DNA from: a virus
Length of the DNA: 49,849 bases
IMG/VR virus record: IMGVR_UViG_3300023178_000072
Location: 1 to 49,849 of that record
Strand: one strand, 5' to 3'
The notes under the pieces are model-generated. The model worked only from the letters and a program-made list of their open reading frames with translations. It was not told the DNA's origin and did not search any database. Position 1 is the stretch's first letter; each line of letters opens with the position of its first letter. Both the position numbers and the translations under genes were made by a program. This document shows positions 41,845 to 49,849 of this stretch, piece after piece.

Positions 41845-44800
41845 ATGTCAAAGATTTCAGAATTAGGTCCTATATTAGGGATTAATACGCGATCTGAAGA
41901 CCTATTCGTTATTGTAAACCTTATTCAAGGTGATGATGGTACAAAGAACATTACAAGAAAAGAACTCGTTGAAGCTATTCAATATGAAGTTTTCTCACAC
42001 ATTGAAATTACGGGTGGAACTATCCGAAATGTTCAAATGTTCACTTCCGAACTTAGCAATGTTACCATTAACGACTCAGTTATTAATAGAAATACGATCA
42101 ATGATTCAACGCTAAATAATTCTCAAATTTACGTTGCAAATGCTCAGGACGTCACTGGGCTTCGTTTTGACCTAAGCAATTCATCAATTCACTATTCAGA
42201 TATAGATAATACAACATTTACAGATGGATCAATATTTGATTCAACAGCTAACAATGTTACCATTACAAGTTCATATTTCCTAGATGGAAACATGGCTCGC
42301 AGCTCAGGTAATAATATGACATTTGTCGACTCAACAATCGACAACTCTATTATTACTGCATCAGAATTTAATGATGGCACAGCTAATAACGTCGTAATTC
42401 GTAATTCTACATTTACCAATGGAGACATGTACAACTCCACCGGTAATAATATGGTATTTACCAACTCAACTATTGACGATTCAACTTTCAATAATATGAC
42501 TATTGAAGGTGCTGTAGCTAATAACTTTACAATTACCAATCTAAATCTTGACGAAGTTGTTATGACTGACGTCGAAATTAGCCGTGGTACAATCGACAGT
42601 GTTGATATTGCTAATGCTACATTTATCGGTGGCTTAACAGATGTTACTATTGCTAACGCACAGATTACCGACTCTGATTTCTCAAATGGTACTGGTAATA
42701 ATGTAACATTTACTAACTTGGTAGACTCGACAATTCTTAGATCTGATTTCTCAGATGGAACTGGCTCAAATAACGTATTTACGGATACAACAATTGAAGC
42801 TGGCGTATTTAGAGATGGCGTTATTGCTAACACGACATTCCAAGGTGGATTAAACGATGTTACTATTGACGACGCAACAATCACAGACTCTAATCAAGCA
42901 AACAGCAACCTTACAGACTCGACATTTAGAGATGGTACAATTGAAGATACCGTTATTAAAAATTCTAAATTTGACGGTGCAATTGAAAGAGTTGAAATTG
43001 CTAACAGTGTTATTATCGATTCACAACTTATTAATTTCGATGTAAGCCTAGATCCTAAATTTGAGCCTATGATGGATGACGAATCTTATTTCGTCATAAG
43101 AAATGCTTTAACAGGTAAAACAGAACAGCTTACATACAAGCAACTTAACGACGAGCTTGGTAAAACAACCGAAAAAGCTCTTAAAGTTCACGTAGCAGTT
43201 GATGGCGATGATAATAATCCAGGTTCAATTTTAAAACCTGTACGTACTCTTGCTAGAGCTTCCGAACTTGCTATTGAAAAAGCCGGTGGTAATCCAAACC
43301 GTAATGATATTAACAACGCCATTCATATTTCAGTTGGACCAGGTACTTATTATGTAGATGAACCAATTGTTCTTCCAGATGATTGTGCTCTTACATCAAC
43401 AGCTGGTCAGTACGCAACAGTTATTCAAAAGAAACCAGGTTGGGAACGAACCAATGGTATCCAGGTTGGATCCGGCTGTTATGTTCAAGGCTTTGGTTAT
43501 ATGAACTTTGAAGTCGATAACTTTGACAATCCTGAAGGTGGATTTGCAATCGTCTATCGTCCAGGCGCTCTATTACGTCGTTCTCCATATATTCGTGACT
43601 CCTCTCAGCTTTCAAACTTTAATCGTTTGGATGTTGAACCACCACTCAATCCGTTTAACTCAAAAGGTACAATTGCAGACCTTGGCCAAGAATTCTATCT
43701 TGAAGCTGGCCACTCTCCAGAAAACCAGTTTGAAGTAGATGATGAAGTTACATTCTCAAGTGGTGCATCAGGATACATTTCTTGGACAACTGATATTAAT
43801 TCAAATCGTCAGATTTATGTTCGTAACTTAAAAGGTAACGTAGAAGTTGGTGATACATTATATGCACAAACAGGCGGTACGGGCGTGATTGAAAGAATTG
43901 GTATCGATGACTTCCCGAACAGATTAGTTGGTCGCGGTGGCGGTTGTGCTCTTATGGATAGAGCCGTCCTAGATACAGACTCACTATATACCTACCTGCT
44001 CTGCTTTGGTTTCACACCTCGTACTCAAAACGGTACTGGATATGTTGCTAAAAACGGTGCTGGTGTTAACGGGATTGGTTCGTTGTCAATCTTTACTCGT
44101 CAGGCATTCTTTGCTCTTAATGGTGGACAGGTTACATTGAACAACTCAGGTTCTCAGTTTGGTGACATCTCAATGAGAGCTAAAGGCAAAACAACCATTG
44201 TAAAACCAGCAGTAGGTACTGAAAGCGTATTCATTGCTAACTCAGCATTTGGTGATTTGATAGAAGAAAAATCTGATGATATCGTTAACGATATGATTGC
44301 TCACCTAACAGCCAATACTGCAAGTGGTGGCTTGGGTTATCAAGGTTATAATGCAGATAAATGCTTTAGAGATACCGGAATTATTGTGGATAATGTTGGC
44401 TACGACGTTGCAACAAACTCTAACTATTGGGGTCGTCTAAACGGTATTACATATCGTTCACCAATCTCATATGTAGTTGTTAATGAGCAGTTAACAGAAA
44501 CAGTTGGTTCAATCGAACACTTAAAAGACGAAATGATCGATGGCATTTTTGTTAATGCTAATACACAAATACAAGATCGCATCTCAACTTCATTAGATGA
44601 AACACTAAATGTTCTTCAAAATGGAGAGCCTCTTGCAAATCCAATTACTTTTGCTGACACTGGCGTTGGAACTCGTACTGGTGCTCGTGAAGTAGTTCAA
44701 GACAATAGAGAATTTATTATTGAAGAATTTATGGATTGGATGGATAATAATCCAGACTTCTTTGCATATGATTCTGATAAATGTAAGAGAGATGTTCGCG

Positions 44801-47800
44801 AGTACATCTTGCCAGCAGTTAAATACGACACAATGCTGGATACAAACTATAACTCAATAACAGCAGGGTATGCTTATTATTTCAATGCTACAAGAAACGT
44901 AGCCGGTGCTCAGCGTGACGAAACAGTAGCAGCATATCAAAGATTGCGTGATACTACTGATGACTTAGTACAAGCAAACTCGGCAGCATTTGCTGCAGAA
45001 GCATATTATAAATTTAATAACGTTATTGATATTCTTAAACAATCAGGAACAAGATACGATCCAACAGACGCTTCATATGACCCAGCAACTGGCGATTTCA
45101 CAGTCACAATTGGAACTCACGGTCTTGAGGTTGGAAACTATATCCTGTTAATGCCTGAAGGATTTACATTCACTTGTGATACAGATGGTAATAAATTAGA
45201 ATTTAAACATCCACGTAAATCTGACCCAGCATTTAAATCAGCAATGCCAATTACGGCAAAGACAGCCACGACAATTACAGTTAATGTTGGCTCAACCGGC
45301 TATACTGGAGTTCATACATTCGTCGATGCACTAGATGGTTCGGTCATAGAAATGGGCGAAACATATACATTTAGTGATGATGCTGGAATTACAGCAGCTA
45401 ATAGAAATGCACGCAAACAACTACAGTCAAATAAAGGCTTTATCCAAGACTATATGATGGATTGGGCTGATGATGAGTGGTTCTTCTACGACAGCAAAAA
45501 ATGTCAGCGTGACACAAATGCTTATATTGTACCAGCAGTATTAAGAGATATGCAATTAGGTACAAACTTTAACTCAGTTCAAAACGGTATTGCTTATCGT
45601 CAAGCCATTACATCAGTTGTTCCAGATTCACAACTGTCAGAAACAGTCGGTGCCTTCTCTCACCTAAGAGATGAAATTTCCGAAACTTTAACTGATAATA
45701 TTGCAATTGCTAAAACTGAAGAAGCATTTAACGAAATTATTGGAATTATGCAAAAAGATGGTAGGGAATATACTCCTACTAATGCAACATATAATCCAAC
45801 TACCGGCGAGTCAGTAATTACAATTGAAAATCACGAATTTGAAATTGGTGACATGATTACCCTTGCGAAGGAAGGTTTAACTTTCTATTGTGCAAATACT
45901 GCCACAGGCGCGAACACAAGTATTTCACATCCAAGAGCAACAGATCCAGCGTATCAGAGCCCATTACAAATCACAGCGGCCACAGATACTACTATTACGG
46001 TTTATGTTGGTGATGCAAATGGATATACTGGAGCCCATACATTCCAAAGAGCTAAACTAAATGCTGTTAAACAATATGCAAATGTTAAATCATCTCATAC
46101 ACCAACCACAGCAACTTATAACCCAACAACTGGTATCATGGTTGCAACAATTGGCGATCACAATATTCAGCCGGGTGATACAATTGTTATGGATAAAGAA
46201 AGCATCACATTTAGCTGTGCGAACACAGATACTTTAGTCGTAACAAATATTTCGCATCCAAGAGTTACAGATCCAGCATTTAACTCACTAACACAAGTCA
46301 CAAGTGTAACTGCTAATACAATTACAATTGACGTTGGTGCTGTTCCTAATGGTTATGCAGGAGCCCATACTTTTGTAAGCGCATCGTCAAATGCAATTAA
46401 AACTATTTCTTTCGCAAATGGTAGATTTACACCGTCAACAGCAACATATGATCCAATAACTGGTATCTTCACTGCTACAATCGGCGAGCATAATTTGGTC
46501 GTTGGAGATAAAATTAAAATCGCAGATGAAAGTATTACATTCTCTTGCGGATCTCCAGCTGAGGAAATTTCACATCCAAGACCAACAGACCCAGCTTCAG
46601 GTGCAGAGTTGGTAATTTCAGCTGTAACTGACAATACAATTACAGTTAATGTTGGTAATGCTGGAACATATACTGGTGCTCATACATTCGTAAGTGCACA
46701 GCCATTTGCCATCACATTAGCAACACCTTATAATGGAAAATATACTCCATCTAACGCTACTTACGATCCACAAACTGGTGACATGACAGTTGATATTGGA
46801 CAGCACAACCTAAGAGTTGGTAAATGGATTTCAATAGCAGATGAGAGCATTACATTCTCTTGCGCAAATGGAGCAATTAACTCAGAGCTTTCACATCCAA
46901 GAGTTAATGAACCAGCGTTTAGACAACCAGTTAGAATTACTGGCGTAACAGGCACAGCAATTACATTTAATGTTGGTAATGCTGGCGGCTACGCAAATAC
47001 TCACACATTCGTAAGTGCGGAAACAGATTGTATTGACACAAATGCAATTTATTGGACTGACGCGGCTAAAATTGATTCGTTCCATACTCCATCCACAGCA
47101 ACCTATAACCCAGCAACTGGTGTTATGGAATTAACTATGGGTGCAGATCATGGATTTACAACAGATGACCATATCGAATTTAAGCCAAACTCAATCACAT
47201 TTAGTTGTGCTAATACATCAACTGGTCAAACTATTGAAATATCACACCCAAGAATTGGCGAGCCTAACTACCAAAAACCGCTTGCAATTTCAGCAGTAAC
47301 ATCCACAACAATTACTGTAAATCCTGGTGCGGTACCAAATGGATATGCTGGTGCTCATACATTCGTATCAGCTGAAGAAGGCTCAGTTATTAAAACCAGA
47401 ACAACTCGTGATGGATTAAATGCAGCAGAGCAACTTAAAAATAACAAAGTATTCTTGCAGGATGAAGTAGATGCTTGGATCCGCGATAACTATTTTGTTT
47501 ACAATGACGAAAAATGCTTCAGAGATACGGGCCTTATTCTTGACTCCGTACGTAGAGACTTTGCAACAGACTCTAACGTCAACTCTGTATTCGCTGGCTT
47601 AGCATATCGCTCAGGTAATGCATCCACAAACACAGTAATTACTGAACAGCTAACAGAAACTGTTGGCGCAATTGCTTGGCTAAGAGATGAAATTAGAGGA
47701 AACATCTTAAGTGGAACTGCTGAAAATAGAGCAAACACAGCATTTAATGAAATCATTGATATTATGCAAAATGATATTGCTGCAGCTGACACTAGAACGT

Positions 47801-49849
47801 TTGGCGGAGGATATGTTTCAGATGAAGCATATGAAGCAAAAGCAATACTACAAGCTAACAAACAATTTATTATTGACGAAACAACAGCATGGATTGCAAA
47901 TAACCATCCTGATTTAACCTACGACTCTGCAAAATGCGAAAGAGACGTTGGTTACTTTATCGACTCAGTATCTTGGGATATTCAGCATGGTTCTAACGCT
48001 TCAACTGTTAATAATTCAAGACTATATTTTGACAATGCTGTTTCAGTATTAGGTAAAAATGAAAGAGCACCAACAGCAGAAGCATTTGAGCATATCTCAA
48101 ATATTGCTGGACAAATTGTAAGAAACGAATTAGTATTTGATTTACAACAAGGTGCTTCTACTCAAACACGTGCTGATAATACAACTTATACACCAACAAA
48201 TGCAACATATGATCCAACAACTGGTATCATGGTCGCAACAATTGGAACACACAGCTATGTTCCTGGTGATAGAATTAGCATTGCTGAAGAATCCATTACA
48301 TTCTCTTGCGCAAACGGAGCGGTTGTAACAAACATCTCGCACCCACGCTCAACAGATCCAGCATTTAATGTGCCAATTACAATTACGGACACGACATCAA
48401 CTACAATTACAGTTGACGTTGGCGCAATTCCAAATGGATACGCAAATAACCATACATTTGTAAGTGCAACTGCAAATGCTATTAAATCAGCAACAGTTCA
48501 ACCAACTTATACTCCAACAAATGCTACATACGATCCAGTAACTGGTATCTTTACTGCTACAATTGGAACGCACAGATTGGAAAAAGGCGATTACATCATT
48601 ATGGATGAAGAAGCCATTACATTCTCTTGTGCAAACACAGCAACTGGAGCTATTACTCAGATTTCGCATCCAAGAGCAACAGATCCATATTTTAATAGAC
48701 CAGTAGAAATTCTTGAAGCAGATGATACAACCATCACAATGAATGTTGGCGCAGCTCCTAATGGTTACGCTGGAGTTCATTACTTCGAAGGTTCAAACGC
48801 TGACGCTATTCGCAAATCTGCACCTCCAGCAATTGCTGATAAAGTTAATGATCTATTTAAAATTGTTGCTGATATGGTTCGCGGAAATGACTTTAGCGAA
48901 TTACCAACAATAGTGGAACCTACATTAACTGGTACAGGTTACAATTCTGCAATCAATGCTCAATTTAACAAAGTATGGGGAAACACTCCTAAGTATCAAG
49001 AGGAAATTATCCAATTTATCAGAGAAGAGTATAATGGCTTAGCTTATGACACAGATCTTTGCTACCGTGATGTTGGACTAATAGTTGATGCTATCAGAGA
49101 AGATTTGGAATATGGTGGCGACGCTGCAACTATAGATGCTGCAGGTTATTATTTCAAGAACGCAGTTAGTATTCTTCCATATGACCAAAGAGAACCTACT
49201 AGATTGGCGTTTGAGCACTTAGCTACTGTTGCTGAAAGTGTTATCACAGAAACTACTGTAACACCAACAACAGGTAATAGCACAGCTCAGAATACATCTG
49301 GTACAGCTGGCACATCTACCATTGCGGCAACTGCAAAAGATCTAATTAATGTAATCTCTGGATTAATTGATGATAATATTGTAATTCCTGATTATGCAGG
49401 ATCTTTAGATATTACTCAAAAAGTTAATGCAAGATTGGATGAAAAATTCCCAGTAGCAAATACTGCAACTCTTCCATTGGTTGAGCCAAGCAGAACCTTT
49501 GCTCGTAAAGCACTACAGAAAAACAAAGACTTTATACAAGACGAAGTTGTTGCTTATATCAACAACAGATACTTCGTTTATGATGAAGATAAATGTGCAA
49601 GAGACACTGGATACATTCTTGATGCCGTAGCATACGACGTCGCAACCGGTGGAGATTACTACGGTAAATTTGCAGGTAAAGTCTATCGCGCTGGAACGAC
49701 AAGCTTAAGCAAAGTTATTGATGAACAATTAGCTGAAACAGTTCAAGCAATTGAATACCTACAAGCAGACATCGAAGGTCGTTTAACAGGCACAGCTAAA
49801 ACTAGAGCTACTGCTTCTTTCAATGCAATTAAAGATGCAATGATTTACG
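41845..49849 (+). CDS. giant modular tail fibre, 3' partial
   Basis: The frame is open from ATG 41845 to the window edge: at least 2668 residues with no stop. The N-terminus is MSKISELGPILGINTRSEDL. Residues 65-405 are a beta-helix-like run of short repeats with frequent NNxTFxxS/T units. Near residue 449, VAVDGDDNNPGSILKPVRTL and then ISVGPGTYYVDEP are typical of pectate-lyase-like beta helices. From about residue 830 onward two module types alternate (listed separately). Because DNA binding or enzymatic motifs are absent, it is probably a long host-recognition fibre or a tail-surface spike. Size and repeats are like those of giant structural proteins in cyanophage-like genomes. The end is outside the window. 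Confidence 0.85.
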   Translation, partial: MSKISELGPILGINTRSEDLFVIVNLIQGDDGTKNITRKELVEAIQYEVFSHIEITGGTIRNVQMFTSELSNVTINDSVINRNTINDSTLNNSQIYVANAQDVTGLRFDLSNSSIHYSDIDNTTFTDGSIFDSTANNVTITSSYFLDGNMARSSGNNMTFVDSTIDNSIITASEFNDGTANNVVIRNSTFTNGDMYNSTGNNMVFTNSTIDDSTFNNMTIEGAVANNFTITNLNLDEVVMTDVEISRGTIDSVDIANATFIGGLTDVTIANAQITDSDFSNGTGNNVTFTNLVDSTILRSDFSDGTGSNNVFTDTTIEAGVFRDGVIANTTFQGGLNDVTIDDATITDSNQANSNLTDSTFRDGTIEDTVIKNSKFDGAIERVEIANSVIIDSQLINFDVSLDPKFEPMMDDESYFVIRNALTGKTEQLTYKQLNDELGKTTEKALKVHVAVDGDDNNPGSILKPVRTLARASELAIEKAGGNPNRNDINNAIHISVGPGTYYVDEPIVLPDDCALTSTAGQYATVIQKKPGWERTNGIQVGSGCYVQGFGYMNFEVDNFDNPEGGFAIVYRPGALLRRSPYIRDSSQLSNFNRLDVEPPLNPFNSKGTIADLGQEFYLEAGHSPENQFEVDDEVTFSSGASGYISWTTDINSNRQIYVRNLKGNVEVGDTLYAQTGGTGVIERIGIDDFPNRLVGRGGGCALMDRAVLDTDSLYTYLLCFGFTPRTQNGTGYVAKNGAGVNGIGSLSIFTRQAFFALNGGQVTLNNSGSQFGDISMRAKGKTTIVKPAVGTESVFIANSAFGDLIEEKSDDIVNDMIAHLTANTASGGLGYQGYNADKCFRDTGIIVDNVGYDVATNSNYWGRLNGITYRSPISYVVVNEQLTETVGSIEHLKDEMIDGIFVNANTQIQDRISTSLDETLNVLQNGEPLANPITFADTGVGTRTGAREVVQDNREFIIEEFMDWMDNNPDFFAYDSDKCKRDVREYILPAVKYDTMLDTNYNSITAGYAYYFNATRNVAGAQRDETVAAYQRLRDTTDDLVQANSAAFAAEAYYKFNNVIDILKQSGTRYDPTDASYDPATGDFTVTIGTHGLEVGNYILLMPEGFTFTCDTDGNKLEFKHPRKSDPAFKSAMPITAKTATTITVNVGSTGYTGVHTFVDALDGSVIEMGETYTFSDDAGITAANRNARKQLQSNKGFIQDYMMDWADDEWFFYDSKKCQRDTNAYIVPAVLRDMQLGTNFNSVQNGIAYRQAITSVVPDSQLSETVGAFSHLRDEISETLTDNIAIAKTEEAFNEIIGIMQKDGREYTPTNATYNPTTGESVITIENHEFEIGDMITLAKEGLTFYCANTATGANTSISHPRATDPAYQSPLQITAATDTTITVYVGDANGYTGAHTFQRAKLNAVKQYANVKSSHTPTTATYNPTTGIMVATIGDHNIQPGDTIVMDKESITFSCANTDTLVVTNISHPRVTDPAFNSLTQVTSVTANTITIDVGAVPNGYAGAHTFVSASSNAIKTISFANGRFTPSTATYDPITGIFTATIGEHNLVVGDKIKIADESITFSCGSPAEEISHPRPTDPASGAELVISAVTDNTITVNVGNAGTYTGAHTFVSAQPFAITLATPYNGKYTPSNATYDPQTGDMTVDIGQHNLRVGKWISIADESITFSCANGAINSELSHPRVNEPAFRQPVRITGVTGTAITFNVGNAGGYANTHTFVSAETDCIDTNAIYWTDAAKIDSFHTPSTATYNPATGVMELTMGADHGFTTDDHIEFKPNSITFSCANTSTGQTIEISHPRIGEPNYQKPLAISAVTSTTITVNPGAVPNGYAGAHTFVSAEEGSVIKTRTTRDGLNAAEQLKNNKVFLQDEVDAWIRDNYFVYNDEKCFRDTGLILDSVRRDFATDSNVNSVFAGLAYRSGNASTNTVITEQLTETVGAIAWLRDEIRGNILSGTAENRANTAFNEIIDIMQNDIAAADTRTFGGGYVSDEAYEAKAILQANKQFIIDETTAWIANNHPDLTYDSAKCERDVGYFIDSVSWDIQHGSNASTVNNSRLYFDNAVSVLGKNERAPTAEAFEHISNIAGQIVRNELVFDLQQGASTQTRADNTTYTPTNATYDPTTGIMVATIGTHSYVPGDRISIAEESITFSCANGAVVTNISHPRSTDPAFNVPITITDTTSTTITVDVGAIPNGYANNHTFVSATANAIKSATVQPTYTPTNATYDPVTGIFTATIGTHRLEKGDYIIMDEEAITFSCANTATGAITQISHPRATDPYFNRPVEILEADDTTITMNVGAAPNGYAGVHYFEGSNADAIRKSAPPAIADKVNDLFKIVADMVRGNDFSELPTIVEPTLTGTGYNSAINAQFNKVWGNTPKYQEEIIQFIREEYNGLAYDTDLCYRDVGLIVDAIREDLEYGGDAATIDAAGYYFKNAVSILPYDQREPTRLAFEHLATVAESVITETTVTPTTGNSTAQNTSGTAGTSTIAATAKDLINVISGLIDDNIVIPDYAGSLDITQKVNARLDEKFPVANTATLPLVEPSRTFARKALQKNKDFIQDEVVAYINNRYFVYDEDKCARDTGYILDAVAYDVATGGDYYGKFAGKVYRAGTTSLSKVIDEQLAETVQAIEYLQADIEGRLTGTAKTRATASFNAIKDAMIY
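42040..43050 (+). repeat. beta-helix-type short repeats in the giant fibre
   Basis: Residues about 65-405 of the giant fibre. Units of roughly 10-20 residues recur with the pattern NNxTFxxS/T-xIxDSxF and GTGNNVTFTN-like variants. Asn, Thr, Ser and Asp dominate and single hydrophobic residues alternate, as in right-handed beta helices. The DNA repeats are diverged, so the unit is clearer in protein than in DNA. Confidence 0.65.
44341..49849 (+). repeat. module B: seven CxRD repeats in the giant fibre
   Basis: A module of about 110 residues recurs around 44341-44560, 44701-45050, 45412-45760, 47416-47790, 47845-48180, 48955-49255 and 49504 to the edge. The recurring core is NKxFIxDExxxWI, then YDxxKCxRDxG, then a helix, an AYR or YYF segment, and ETVGAIxxLRDEI. 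Cys-x-Arg-Asp is present in all seven. The last copy is cut by the window edge. Confidence 0.8.
45055..48792 (+). repeat. module A: eight HPR repeats in the giant fibre
   Basis: A beta-type module of about 95 residues recurs at about 45055, 45769, 46096, 46426, 46741, 47083, 48187 and 48508. The pattern is TPTxATYxPxTGxxxxTIGxH, then ITFSCAN, then ISHPRxTDPAF, then TITVxVG, ending GYxGAHTF. Cys and HPR occur in every copy. Copies 2-6 and 7-8 stand in tandem; module B copies separate the groups. Confidence 0.82.

Noticed and set aside
42192-42884. A 230-residue open frame on the minus strand
   Set aside because: It is the mirror of the repetitive beta-helix part of the giant fibre. Its repeated low-complexity product follows from the repeats on the other strand.
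1-49849. tRNA genes, CRISPR arrays, insertion sequences, integrase or attachment sites
   Set aside because: None was seen on reading. Coding density leaves no gap above 100 bases, and no transposase or recombinase motif appears.

Overview
The window is a contiguous piece of a T4-like myovirus (Caudoviricetes) genome of the marine type. No host gene, rRNA, tRNA, integrase, insertion sequence or CRISPR array was seen. The assignment rests on a T4 replication set (sliding clamp gp45, clamp loader gp44 and gp62, RegA) and a T4 baseplate/tail set (gp4, gp25, gp26, gp27, gp48, gp51, gp53, gp54, gp5-like, gp6, gp8). It also carries proteins typical of cyanophage-like marine T4 relatives: an SH3-barrel protein, Hsp20, a very large DUF4815-type structural protein and giant repeat fibres. 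The DNA is AT-rich and densely packed, with many 4-base or TAATG gene overlaps. The host is not shown. A small phasin-like protein hints at a polyhydroxyalkanoate-making bacterium such as a marine alphaproteobacterium, but this is a guess.

Region 1 (1-8110, + strand) is a metabolic and DNA-modification cluster. It holds the end of an SH3-barrel protein, a B12-binding-type radical SAM protein, a dCMP deaminase, an NPPY-type methyltransferase, a GT-A-type glycosyltransferase-like protein, a UDP-glucuronate 4-epimerase-like protein, a short UDP-glucose 6-dehydrogenase-like protein, a cytosine-C5 methyltransferase and a second glycosyltransferase-like protein. Together they could make a nucleotide sugar (UDP-glucose to UDP-glucuronate to UDP-galacturonate) and attach it to a modified cytosine. 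No hydroxylase of the TET type lies in the window, so that step is missing or encoded elsewhere. This is the best candidate for an undescribed system.

Region 2 (8107-13301, + strand) holds replication and early genes: clamp, clamp loader, RegA, a dUTPase-like small protein, a secreted small protein, Hsp20, and a trio of small proteins (phasin-like, helical, and a one-segment membrane protein). Two strong sigma70-like promoters with exact TTGACA boxes, at 8107 and 12106, drive the clamp and Hsp20 units. Terminators lie at 9132 and 13278.

Region 3 (13300-18017, - strand) is an inverted late block read in the order gp4, an unrecognised 202-residue protein, gp54, gp26, gp51 and a gp29-like tail-length/hub protein. 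Region 4 (18075-31353, + strand) encodes gp48, gp53, a small protein, gp27, a lysozyme-less gp5, an M15-peptidase structural protein, gp25, gp6, a gp7-like wedge protein, a fibre-like protein and a subtilisin-type protease. Regions 3 and 4 diverge from two exact T4 late-promoter boxes (TATAAATA) that face each other across 24 bases.

Region 5 (31359-49849, + strand) has further exact late boxes at 31359 and 41806. It encodes gp8, the 1837-residue DUF4815-type protein, a short coiled-coil protein, an S74-chaperone fibre, a glycine-rich fibre/adhesin, an unknown 262-residue protein, and a giant fibre of at least 2668 residues that runs off the window. The giant fibre has a beta-helix-like N-terminal part followed by at least eight copies of one module and seven of another.
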